19,844 nt of DNA, from NCBI GenBank assembly GCA_023262965.1, contig JALQXX010000027.1, forward strand, positions 1 to 19,844, written 5' to 3'. The DNA is from Candidatus Marinamargulisbacteria bacterium. GTDB taxonomy: Bacteria; Margulisbacteria; Marinamargulisbacteria; UBA817. Shown piece after piece: positions 1 to 7,804 of the stretch. Position 1 is the first letter of the stretch. Every line of letters begins with the position of its first letter. Below the pieces are notes generated by a model. That model did not search any database. It was not told where the DNA came from and saw only the letters and a list, made by a program, of their open reading frames with translations. The position numbers and the translations under genes were made by a program.

Positions 1-251
1 GAACCAAGAAAAATCCACATAAAAAAACACGCTTTTTTTATTATATTCCACACACTATATAATCGCGTTAATTATTAGTAAATTCAAAAAATAATTGCAA
101 AAATTCAAGGTTGTTTTTAAACCCTATTTTTATATAAATCCTAAAAAAATCCCGCCAAACTTATATCACCCTATCAAAGACCCCCGAACCCACTAATGCA
201 CAAAAATCCCACCAACTCTATATGTGCTACAATGATAAGTAGCTGACAATC
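1..251. other. AT-rich intergenic region, no gene recognised
   Basis: I see no convincing coding region, tRNA or rRNA here. The first 180 bases are AT-rich. An A7-CACGC-T7 inverted repeat (21-39) could form a weak hairpin, but its stem is only A-T pairs, so I do not call it a terminator. A TACAAT hexamer at 228-233 resembles a -10 box but lacks a recognisable -35 partner. Any gene to the left must end before the window. Confidence 0.5.
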
Positions 252-353
252 ATGTCAAAAAAAGAGGCACTGAACTCTCCTTCGGTGCCTCCCTCTCTCC
301 TTGGGGCCTCTCTCTTTATGAAGTCACACCAAATACGCTATACTACACTTTAA
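252..353 (+). CDS. Possible 33-residue small ORF abutting holB
   Basis: An ATG at 252 opens a 33-codon frame whose TAA (351-353) is immediately followed by the holB ATG (354). The predicted peptide begins MSKKEAL and is Ser/Pro/Leu-rich, with no recognised domain. There is no clear Shine-Dalgarno sequence. A strong hairpin (264-291) lies within it. A frame this short can easily stay open by chance, so the main support is its exact abutment with holB. That arrangement could couple translation to holB, which has no ribosome binding site of its own. Confidence 0.2.
   Translation: MSKKEALNSPSVPPSLLGASLFMKSHQIRYTTL
264..291 (-). terminator. Strong hairpin, terminator-like on the minus strand
   Basis: An 11-base inverted repeat (264-274 with 281-291, one G-T wobble) encloses a 6-base loop. 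On the plus strand it is preceded by A7 (257-263). Read on the minus strand it is therefore a GC-containing stem followed by T7, the usual form of an intrinsic terminator. No minus-strand gene lies immediately upstream of it in that direction, so it may end an antisense or small RNA transcript. Alternatively it may act as a structure in the holB leader. Confidence 0.4.
316..344 (+). promoter_or_regulatory. Candidate promoter for the holB-lnt gene run
   Basis: A TATACT box at 339-344 matches the sigma70 -10 consensus at five of six bases. The hexamer 17 bases upstream (316-321, TTATGA) is a poor -35. Initiation about 7 bases after the -10 would fall near 351, so the holB mRNA would be almost leaderless. 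If the small ORF at 252 is translated instead, a promoter further upstream is needed. Confidence 0.35.
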
Positions 354-1136
354 ATGACAACAACCATCCCTCCGGCATTACGCCGGCTCATTGTATCCAA
401 ACGCATGCCTCATGCGCTCATTTTACACGGTCAAAACCCCCAACAGGTTACCGAAGTGGCCCATCATATGGCCCAAACCTGTAATGGTCTGTCAACCCCC
501 ATCCCCACCGACATCCCCGACGACGCTCCCATTTACGAGCCCATCGCCGACATCCTGATTTGCCGATCGGCAACGCGCATTGGGATTGACACCATTACCT
601 TCATTCACCAACGCATGCGGTATGGCCCCAGCCATCACCCCTACGGAATTGTTATCCTCCATAACGCCCATACCATGACCCACACCGCGGTCAACGCCAG
701 CCTCAAATGGTTTGAAGACCCCCCGCCCAATGTCCTCCTCTTTGTATTGGCGCCCCACAAATCCCTACTGCCCACAACATTGATATCCCGTTGCCATAGC
801 TATTTTATTCCGGAGTCCCCCGAGTATCGCCATCACCGCTATTGTGCTACCCGCGATGCATTGCCCGAATCCCCGGCTGTACCCTCCGCGCATAATTTTT
901 TGGCGTCCTCCCTTTTTGATCAACTGCTTTTGATTCAATCCCTACCTCCGGCCATTCTCCCCAACGTACTAATCACCTGGTGCCATGAGCTGGAATCCGA
1001 ATTTTTAATGCTCCCACCCCCAACTATTTTTTTTCTTGAAAAAATGGTCGGAATTTTAGAGCATTTGAACTATAATATCAATGTACGGTTACAACTAACA
1101 GCCGTATTATTTTGTATACAGGAGGCACGAAAGTGA
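354..1136 (+). CDS. holB: DNA polymerase III delta' subunit (clamp loader)
   Basis: This 260-residue protein resembles the AAA+-fold delta' subunit of the replicative clamp loader, which helps open the sliding clamp in the cytoplasm. Visible signatures are an N-terminal PHALILHG strand (19-26), a Walker-B-like stretch IVILHNAHTM (99-108), the NASLKWFEDPPPN segment (114-126) corresponding to NALLKxLEEPP, and the sensor segment ending in the SRC motif (145-147). There is no GKT/S P-loop, as in delta' proteins that do not bind ATP. It is shorter than the roughly 330 residues of the E. coli protein. I see no Shine-Dalgarno sequence before the ATG; the gene either heads a leaderless transcript or is coupled to the small ORF ending at 353. 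Its stop overlaps the rpsU GTG. The family is clear, but the symbol rests on conserved motifs rather than an alignment. Confidence 0.78.
   Translation: MTTTIPPALRRLIVSKRMPHALILHGQNPQQVTEVAHHMAQTCNGLSTPIPTDIPDDAPIYEPIADILICRSATRIGIDTITFIHQRMRYGPSHHPYGIVILHNAHTMTHTAVNASLKWFEDPPPNVLLFVLAPHKSLLPTTLISRCHSYFIPESPEYRHHRYCATRDALPESPAVPSAHNFLASSLFDQLLLIQSLPPAILPNVLITWCHELESEFLMLPPPTIFFLEKMVGILEHLNYNINVRLQLTAVLFCIQEARK
1121..1125 (+). promoter_or_regulatory. Shine-Dalgarno sequence of rpsU
   Basis: GGAGG lies 7 bases before the GTG at 1133 and is one of the few near-consensus ribosome binding sites in the window. It fixes the rpsU start at the GTG rather than at the in-frame TTG at 1112, which lies upstream of this site. 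Confidence 0.75.
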
Positions 1137-1333
1137 CACGTCAGGAAAAACGAAAAGGTGAATCCGTAGATTCCCTTCTCAGAAAATTTAAACGAAAAAT
1201 TAAAAATGAAGGCACGCTCAAGGAATTTCGGGAACGCGAGTTCTTTGAAAAACCATCCGATGTGCGTAAAAAACGCTTAAAAGCAGCGGTTAAACGCACC
1301 CAAACCGAACAAAAATTAAACGAACTTACTTAG
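1133..1333 (+). CDS. rpsU: 30S ribosomal protein bS21
   Basis: This small, very basic 66-residue protein matches bS21, which sits on the 30S subunit near the 3' end of 16S rRNA and helps initiation. The diagnostic segments are GESVDSLLRKFKRKI, followed by a REREFFEKPS segment and a Lys/Arg-rich tail, the same order as in known bS21 (ExVDxALRRFKR, then REFYEKPS). I chose the GTG at 1133 because GGAGG lies 7 bases upstream; the GTG overlaps the holB stop as GTGA. The length is normal for the family. The next gene begins 8 bases after the stop, so it probably shares the transcript with holB and the LPS-export genes. Confidence 0.9.
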   Translation: MTRQEKRKGESVDSLLRKFKRKIKNEGTLKEFREREFFEKPSDVRKKRLKAAVKRTQTEQKLNELT

Positions 1334-1341
1334 GCTCCATT

Positions 1342-2445
1342 ATGAAGCGATTGACCATTATTGATCGCTATTTAGCCCGTGAGTTTTTTGGCCCGTTTAT
1401 GTTTTCTGTGGGGGGGTTTTTAATTATCGGGCTCATGGACTTTATTTTTGCTTTGGTGGATTTGTTTATCAACGCCAATGTCCCCCTTTCGGTTGTTGCA
1501 CGGTTACTGGTGTATAAAATCCCCGAAATTCTGGTGTTGTTTTTGCCCATGTCAACCCTATTTTCCACCATGCTACTGCTGGTTCGCATGGCCAAGGACA
1601 GTGAGATTACCATTGTCCGCACCTCTGGAATATCCCTTTTTCGAATTATTATTCCCTTAATGGCTTTGGGGTTGGGAACGGGGCTTTTTTCCTTAGCCGT
1701 CAATGAGTACGTTGCCCCATGGACCAACCAAGTATCCGATCGGTTAATTCAGTACGCCGTTCGCAAGCAACCGCCCCCTAAAATTGCGTCCAACGTCTTT
1801 TTTAAGGAACGGGGTAATCGATTTTTGTATATCGAAACCATTGATATGGAAACCGGAGACATGCAAAACCTGCTCATGTTCGAAAAAAAGAACAGCGCCT
1901 TCCCAACGGTATTAACCGCCCAAAGAGCCCAATGGGATCAAAACGAATGGCATTTGTTTAATGGGTTTATTCAGGAGTTTAATCCATCGGGGGATGTTAA
2001 GTACGTATCGCAATTTGATACCACCACCATTCATGTTAAGCGGGATTTGGGCGCATTTTATAACAATCATAAAACGCCCCGACAAATGGATTCATCCGAA
2101 TTAAAAGAACGCATTGATGTTATGGACAGCAGTGGGGTGAATACCGCTGCGCTGGAAATTGAGTATTATTTAAAGCAAAGTTTGCCCATGGCCTGCTTTA
2201 TATTTGGGCTCATGGGCATTACATTTTGTGTTGTATTTGTTAAAACAAGCAAAGATTGGTGGGGGGTTATTTGGGCGATTGTAACAGTGGTGCTATTGGT
2301 TGGGCTATACTTCTTTTTAATGGCGGTATGCAAAGCCATTGGTAAGCAGGGCATCATTGACCCGTTTTTATGCGCCTGGTTTCCGAATATCGTGTATTTT
2401 TTCCCCTGTATCGGCATTTTATTGTATGACGGATACACCCGATGA
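1342..2445 (+). CDS. LptF/LptG family LPS-export permease
   Basis: This 367-residue inner-membrane protein belongs to the YjgP/YjgQ family. In known systems LptF and LptG pair with the LptB ATPase to extract LPS from the inner membrane. It has the family layout: an N-terminal KRLTIIDRYLAREFF segment, transmembrane helices at about 18-43, 52-82 and 98-120, a soluble periplasmic beta domain at about 125-275, then three more helices at about 280-302, 306-332 and 340-362. The conserved coupling segment LVRMAKDSEITIVRTSGIS (around 80-98) is present. I cannot tell LptF from LptG by eye, and only one copy is in this window, so no symbol is given. The ATG has no strong ribosome binding site. The stop overlaps the next start as ATGA. 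Confidence 0.88.
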   Translation: MKRLTIIDRYLAREFFGPFMFSVGGFLIIGLMDFIFALVDLFINANVPLSVVARLLVYKIPEILVLFLPMSTLFSTMLLLVRMAKDSEITIVRTSGISLFRIIIPLMALGLGTGLFSLAVNEYVAPWTNQVSDRLIQYAVRKQPPPKIASNVFFKERGNRFLYIETIDMETGDMQNLLMFEKKNSAFPTVLTAQRAQWDQNEWHLFNGFIQEFNPSGDVKYVSQFDTTTIHVKRDLGAFYNNHKTPRQMDSSELKERIDVMDSSGVNTAALEIEYYLKQSLPMACFIFGLMGITFCVVFVKTSKDWWGVIWAIVTVVLLVGLYFFLMAVCKAIGKQGIIDPFLCAWFPNIVYFFPCIGILLYDGYTR

Positions 2446-4826
2446 CGGCATTATCACTAAACAAAGGCATCCTTGATGCGGGAATATCACTGGTTCAAAA
2501 ATCGTTGTATAGCGACGCCTTTGACTACTTTAAACGTATTCTCAAACAGTATCCCGACAGCGGGATCGACATTCTAATTCACCTGTACAATTACACTCCC
2601 CCGCCCAAGCATGAGCAAGCCCTGCAGTTGCTCATTGCCAAAATCTACCTCGAAATGCAGCTATTTACGCAAGCCTTTGAAACCATTGACGATATTTTAA
2701 GCAGCGCAATAGACCACGAACCCACCTATGATACCTTGGCGGCATTGGCCTCTAAAAAAGGACTCATCTCCAAAATTAAACCCTTTTTTGAACGCGCCAT
2801 TGCCCATAACATCTATTTCCCTGCAATTGTCACCATTTTACCCACCATTTATTTGGATGAAAAAAATTACACCAAAGCCATTGCGCTTTATAGCACCTTG
2901 ATTCAAAACAATCCCACCGATTACCGGTACTACACCATTCTATCGGAATTGTATTTTCGAAAACGCGATTACGAAGCCGCCACCGCCGTACTGTATGACT
3001 TGATTCAACAGGCCCCTTTTAAGTCCGAAGAATTGATCCAGCCACTGGGTCAAATTCTTCAAAAAATACCCCGCCATGTTGGCCTGCGGTTGTTGTTTGC
3101 AACGGTCTTATTTCGGTCCCTCAAGCCCATTGAGGGCTGCCAAACACTCCAGCGATTGGTGGTGTATCACCCCGATCAAAAACCCACCGTATTGCGGTTA
3201 CTCAACGAACAAAACGCCGTATTCCCCAATCATCCCGATATCATTGAAATGATTGCTGATCTATTGATTGATGCCAGTGAGTATACCGCAAGCATTCAGT
3301 ATTTGCAGTCCCTATTGGCCTGTTCCGATAGTTATTCCGATAAGGTATTGACCTTGATGATGAAAATTATTGCCGTATTTCCCACCCATTGCTTGGCCTT
3401 GGAAGTCATCGGGTGCACGTATTTTCAGCAAGGCAATATGACCCAGGCCCTACACTACTTTGATCAGTGCGTATCGGCCATGGACACCATTGATACCGTC
3501 GCCTTTCACGATCAATTGCACACCATTTCCCACAATCCCACCGATGCCCATGCCGCCCGAAAAGCCACCTTCATTTTAGCAAAAATTGCCTTGAAATCCA
3601 AACAGTACGCTGTTGCACGGGACTATGCCACGGCACTCATCCCAACCGAATTAGCGATGGATGCGCAGCTATTTATGATTGACATCCTCATGAACGAAAA
3701 AAAATACGAAACGGCGTACGACCACATAAAACCCCTTCTTGCCAAACACCGGTTTCAATGGGCCGTGCATGATCGTCAAAACCACGCGTTTTACCACATG
3801 GTGGATCAGCAGATTACCGCTTTATCGGCGGCGACCCCCACCACCGCTGCGTCCATTATCCAATGGGGAACCTATTGTTTTGCGCAGATGGCGTTTACCA
3901 ACGGCATTCATCGCCTGCAAACCATCCCCATTACCGACCCGCTATACCCTCACGCCCAGCAATTACTGGCCCGCGGCTACTTTGAATTATCACGGTATGA
4001 TTTATCCCAGCAGATTTTAGAGCGGCTGATTGCATCGCATTCGCATTATTTGGATACCAAACACCTGCACTATTGGTGCGGCCTGAATCACCACCTTATG
4101 AGCCATACCGATCATGCGTTGCGGGCATTTGAAACGGTTGCCACGCACGACCATCACTACGCCAACACCGAATCCTTCATCGAAACCTTGCGCAACGATC
4201 AATATTTAAACCATAATGGCCTGATCATTTGCAGTGTTGTTCATAATAACCATGTTACCCATGTGCTTCGCAAAAACCATGTGGTATCGCATCATAAAAA
4301 ACGGCACCCTTTTGAAGTCATTGGTTTTTCACAATCCTACAACGACGATGGCTGCCAACAATTCATTCGCCGTCAATACAAGGCGGCCCAAGAATCCTTT
4401 GAATTGGCCCATCAAATGGATCCCAACAGCCCAATTCCCCTGATTAATTTGGCTCATGTCCATCTTCATGAAGGCCGACTGGACGAGGCCCTTGCTAGTA
4501 TCCATCAAGCCGAAACCATCCCCCCCACCACGGCCTATTTATGGAGTGTCAAAGCACTCCATGCCTACTACACCAACGCTATTGATGCCGGATTGCGGGC
4601 CATTGAACAGGCCATTACGCAGCTTCCCAACGACGGCTTATTCTATCTGTTATGTGGGGATCTGTACTATCGAGAGCACCAATTGGAATTGGCCACATCG
4701 TACTGGCAAAAAGCCATCCCCTTTGTAGACTGTTTGCACATTGGCCAAATACGCTGCCGTACATGGCATCGAGACCCCTTAAACCCGCATTACTGGATGG
4801 AACCCCACCGGTTGTCCTTGCAATAA
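2442..4826 (+). CDS. Large TPR-repeat protein in the LPS-export operon
   Basis: This 794-residue protein contains many degenerate tetratricopeptide helical pairs, for example SDAFDYFKRILKQYPDS near the N terminus and YTKAIALYSTLIQNNPTD near 140-160. The cleanest are in the last 160 residues (YKAAQESFELAHQMDPNSP, EGRLDEALASIHQAE and ELATSYWQKAI). A non-TPR insert rich in His and Asn lies at about 585-630. No signal peptide or membrane segment is visible, so it is probably cytoplasmic or peripheral. TPR arrays usually act as protein-binding scaffolds; the partner is unknown. It overlaps the permease gene by ATGA and ends 7 bases before lptD, so it is co-transcribed and probably tied to envelope assembly, which is inference. 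I do not recognise a specific orthologue. Confidence 0.8.
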   Translation: MTALSLNKGILDAGISLVQKSLYSDAFDYFKRILKQYPDSGIDILIHLYNYTPPPKHEQALQLLIAKIYLEMQLFTQAFETIDDILSSAIDHEPTYDTLAALASKKGLISKIKPFFERAIAHNIYFPAIVTILPTIYLDEKNYTKAIALYSTLIQNNPTDYRYYTILSELYFRKRDYEAATAVLYDLIQQAPFKSEELIQPLGQILQKIPRHVGLRLLFATVLFRSLKPIEGCQTLQRLVVYHPDQKPTVLRLLNEQNAVFPNHPDIIEMIADLLIDASEYTASIQYLQSLLACSDSYSDKVLTLMMKIIAVFPTHCLALEVIGCTYFQQGNMTQALHYFDQCVSAMDTIDTVAFHDQLHTISHNPTDAHAARKATFILAKIALKSKQYAVARDYATALIPTELAMDAQLFMIDILMNEKKYETAYDHIKPLLAKHRFQWAVHDRQNHAFYHMVDQQITALSAATPTTAASIIQWGTYCFAQMAFTNGIHRLQTIPITDPLYPHAQQLLARGYFELSRYDLSQQILERLIASHSHYLDTKHLHYWCGLNHHLMSHTDHALRAFETVATHDHHYANTESFIETLRNDQYLNHNGLIICSVVHNNHVTHVLRKNHVVSHHKKRHPFEVIGFSQSYNDDGCQQFIRRQYKAAQESFELAHQMDPNSPIPLINLAHVHLHEGRLDEALASIHQAETIPPTTAYLWSVKALHAYYTNAIDAGLRAIEQAITQLPNDGLFYLLCGDLYYREHQLELATSYWQKAIPFVDCLHIGQIRCRTWHRDPLNPHYWMEPHRLSLQ

Positions 4827-4833
4827 TTGGCTC

Positions 4834-7131
4834 ATGCTTGCACGATACGCTATTTTTGTTATGATGGTTCTGCTATTGTCGCTGCAACTCCATGCCAAAC
4901 AGATGCGTATAAAAGGGGATGTTATTATCTACGATGAAGCAACACAAACCACAACCGCCTCTGGAAACGCCCACGTCGAACACCCCGAGTTTACAATTAT
5001 GGCCGAAACCATTCGGTACAATAAACAAACCGATATGGTGACTGGCCATACCAATGTGATGTATACCGCCAATGGTCGTAGTATGCTATCCGATTCATTT
5101 GAGTTGCATGTCGCCACCAATCGCATTGACATTAACGGATTGTATTTGGAGCTCCCCACCAAAAGTGGTAAGCATACCATCTATGTTAGTGCCAACACCT
5201 TCAATAGCCGTGGCGCCAAAAAAGTCGGTACCAAGGGGCGATTCACCACCTGTGATTACGACCCCCCGCATTATTATTTTGAAGCCGATTCGTTTACAAT
5301 TCTGCCCGAAAAACGCCTTATTGGCCACAATGTTCGGTTTGTAAACCCCGTATTTGGCCTGCCCTTGGGGCTCTGGTCACCCGCTTATATATTTGATTTG
5401 GGCAAACGAAAGGTTATTTACTTAATGCCCGTTATTGGTAGCAACCGTGTTGAAGGGGGGTTTTTTAAAAGCCAGATTGATTATGTCCTATCGGATCACT
5501 GGACAGGCGAGGCCTACATGGATTATTTAAGTAATTTGGGAATCGGAACCGGTACACGATTGCACTACAAAACACCCACCACTCTAGAAGGGGATTTGTA
5601 TTACTATGGCATTCCCAACACCCCCTACACCATTCATGAATGGAATCAGACCCTTCCCCTGTCCACCGACAGCACCCTTGTTTCGCACATTCAATCCAAA
5701 AACATGTACGTTGTTCAAGGGTCATCGGTCAAAACCGATACCCATCGCCTACAGTTTAACCGTTCCCAGATCGATCGGAATCAAACCATTCGCTATGGCT
5801 TTAACCAATCCCATTATGGAAATCAATCCCCTAAAACCTATACGGCATCCCTATCGGAAAGACGGGATAATGGGGATTCCTTTTCGCTCAACTATAACCA
5901 AACCGATAGCAGTACCCTTAGCAATAGCTACCATCTCAACACAACATCCAAATGGCTGGGGTATGACATTACCAATACCAATCAACTGTCCTATTACGAA
6001 AGCGAGCTTAGCGCAACCGATTCACGCATGGACAGCTACTTAAAAACCAACCACGCCTTTACACGTGACCTGGCCTGGGGGCAGATTCGCACCGTATTGG
6101 ATCTGTACATTGACACCGATAACGATACCGTAACACGCGACATTCGAAACCATGTTGTGCAAAAACTACCCGAAATTACCCTTGATCTCTCCCGTATGAC
6201 CGTATCGGATGCCTGGACTTACCATAATCAGATGCAATATGGGTATTATACCGAATCGTATTATATTTCCAGTGTAAATCGGCAACGCCACTACGAGCAA
6301 TCCCGATTTGTATCGGATCAATCACTAAACGGCCGGTATGTTTTTGAATTCATGAATGGCAACCTATCGTTAAACACCGCTTATAAACAATTTTATTACG
6401 CCAGTGGCGACCAAAATTTTACGCTATCTCAACGCACCGCGTATACCACCGATTCATGGTCTTTTTTAAAAACCAACACCACGTACGATCGTAGTTGGAT
6501 TAGCGAAAACGGAAACACACCCTTTTATTTTGATGAACGCAATCAATTGGAACGAAACGAACTGCGCGAAACCATCCTATTTTACCTAAAATCCGATCAA
6601 AAATACGCGCTAAGCTATTCATCGGGGTACAATTGGGTGGTGGATTATCAGCTGGACAATCAATACCAACTCATCATTAAACCCAATGCGGTATTTAGCG
6701 GTTTGTTTACCACCCAGTATCGCATCAAGCAAAAAAAATACACCCCGTTGGTGAGCCGTATTGACATCCAACCATCCGAACGATTTTCAACCAAATTTCA
6801 AATTAACTACGACTTAAATGAGGGAAAAATGACCAATCTGAACCATACCATTTCGGGGTCAACCAGTCAGATGTGGGAAAAACGCTGGCTATTTGATCTG
6901 TATTTTATTCATTCGCCCGACACCAACCAAAATTACCAGCTGCAAACCCTGTCCCTAACCAAAGATTTGCATGAACGAAAGCTAACCCTCATGTATAATC
7001 GAGTTATGGAAGAGTTTCGATTTCAATTTACATTGAACGCCTTTGCCGAAAATCCCCTTGGGATTACCACCAATAAGTACGAGTCCTTCCGATTTGATGG
7101 GGTTTTTGATGACAGTTCCATTCAGCGCTAA
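4834..7131 (+). CDS. lptD: LPS-assembly outer-membrane protein LptD
   Basis: This 765-residue protein fits LptD, the outer-membrane barrel that inserts LPS into the outer leaflet together with LptE. An N-terminal signal peptide (hydrophobic 6-19, likely cleaved after LHA21) is followed by an OstA/LptA-like beta-jellyroll domain (about 24-135; IKGDVIIYDE, ASGNAHVEH, ETIRYNKQTDMVTG). Next comes the LptD-specific junction FTTCDYDPPHYYFEAD and NPVFGLPLG (about 137-175), then about 580 residues of Tyr/Asn/Thr-rich alternating beta strands ending in LTLMYNRVMEEFRFQFTLNAF. The mature protein has a single Cys (C140), so it cannot form the two intramolecular disulfides of E. coli LptD. It starts 7 bases after the TPR gene and overlaps the lipoprotein gene by 23 bases. 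Confidence 0.88.
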   Translation: MLARYAIFVMMVLLLSLQLHAKQMRIKGDVIIYDEATQTTTASGNAHVEHPEFTIMAETIRYNKQTDMVTGHTNVMYTANGRSMLSDSFELHVATNRIDINGLYLELPTKSGKHTIYVSANTFNSRGAKKVGTKGRFTTCDYDPPHYYFEADSFTILPEKRLIGHNVRFVNPVFGLPLGLWSPAYIFDLGKRKVIYLMPVIGSNRVEGGFFKSQIDYVLSDHWTGEAYMDYLSNLGIGTGTRLHYKTPTTLEGDLYYYGIPNTPYTIHEWNQTLPLSTDSTLVSHIQSKNMYVVQGSSVKTDTHRLQFNRSQIDRNQTIRYGFNQSHYGNQSPKTYTASLSERRDNGDSFSLNYNQTDSSTLSNSYHLNTTSKWLGYDITNTNQLSYYESELSATDSRMDSYLKTNHAFTRDLAWGQIRTVLDLYIDTDNDTVTRDIRNHVVQKLPEITLDLSRMTVSDAWTYHNQMQYGYYTESYYISSVNRQRHYEQSRFVSDQSLNGRYVFEFMNGNLSLNTAYKQFYYASGDQNFTLSQRTAYTTDSWSFLKTNTTYDRSWISENGNTPFYFDERNQLERNELRETILFYLKSDQKYALSYSSGYNWVVDYQLDNQYQLIIKPNAVFSGLFTTQYRIKQKKYTPLVSRIDIQPSERFSTKFQINYDLNEGKMTNLNHTISGSTSQMWEKRWLFDLYFIHSPDTNQNYQLQTLSLTKDLHERKLTLMYNRVMEEFRFQFTLNAFAENPLGITTNKYESFRFDGVFDDSSIQR

Positions 7132-7804
7132 ATACGTGATCGCCGTTATCGTACTTTGTGGGGTTCTTCTGGTGACTGGCTGCGCCAATACGGTAACAAA
7201 AAAAGATACCTTGGGACGCTCATTTGGGTTGACCATTACCTTTAAATCATCACCCAATTTCAACAATTACAACTACTATTTGGTGTATGCCGACAAGCGC
7301 TTTATTGTTGATTCTCAAGTTGCCTCAACGTATTTTTTTATTCCAGGGGCCCCCTACAATGTAACGGCTGTTAACAACATCAGTGGGAATAGGGGCATTG
7401 ATTATATGTATAACAACTATTTTTATTCATGGGGTGGCATTATTACCTTAAAAGAACAAGATGTATCCATCACCCGTGGCCCTTTTCCCAAAACGGCATC
7501 GGATGACACCCACTATGGGTACGCGCCCCAGTTGCTATCGCTGAATACCTACAGTGTGTCTAGCACGACACTATCGTTTATGATCCCCATTGACGAATTG
7601 AATCTCACATCAAGCGAGCTGTTTTTTATGCTGATTACAACCACTACGTCGAATGGACTGGGCAATACCCAAGATCGTATGTCCAGTATTCAGTCCATTG
7701 AACTGATTGCCAATAGTCCCAAACAAACCGGTAACAACAACGCATCGTTACTAAACCCTGCTGCGGCTGCCGACATTGAATCATGGACATTTTGGGTGCA
7801 GTAA
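7109..7804 (+). CDS. Predicted lipoprotein between lptD and lnt
   Basis: This 231-residue protein has a lipoprotein signal peptide: Lys8, a hydrophobic run and the lipobox VTGC with Cys25 as the acylation site. I chose the ATG at 7109 because it gives a normal-length signal peptide and follows a G-rich GATGGGG stretch; an upstream in-frame start would add residues encoded inside lptD. The mature part is rich in Asn, Tyr, Ser and Thr and appears mostly beta-stranded, with segments such as NYYLVYADKRFIV, YFFIPG and SELFFMLITT. I recognise no family. It overlaps lptD by 23 bases and lnt by 22, so it is in the same operon as the enzyme that would N-acylate it. An LptE-like role next to LptD is conceivable, but no LptE signature is visible. 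Confidence 0.8.
   Translation: MTVPFSAKYVIAVIVLCGVLLVTGCANTVTKKDTLGRSFGLTITFKSSPNFNNYNYYLVYADKRFIVDSQVASTYFFIPGAPYNVTAVNNISGNRGIDYMYNNYFYSWGGIITLKEQDVSITRGPFPKTASDDTHYGYAPQLLSLNTYSVSSTTLSFMIPIDELNLTSSELFFMLITTTTSNGLGNTQDRMSSIQSIELIANSPKQTGNNNASLLNPAAAADIESWTFWVQ

Noticed and set aside
21-39. A7-CACGC-T7 inverted repeat as a terminator
   Set aside because: The stem is only A-T pairs and too weak; no gene is visible ending at it.
492-758. Minus-strand open frame inside holB
   Set aside because: It is antisense to a recognised gene, has a Gly/Val-rich composition typical of a shadow frame and no domain.
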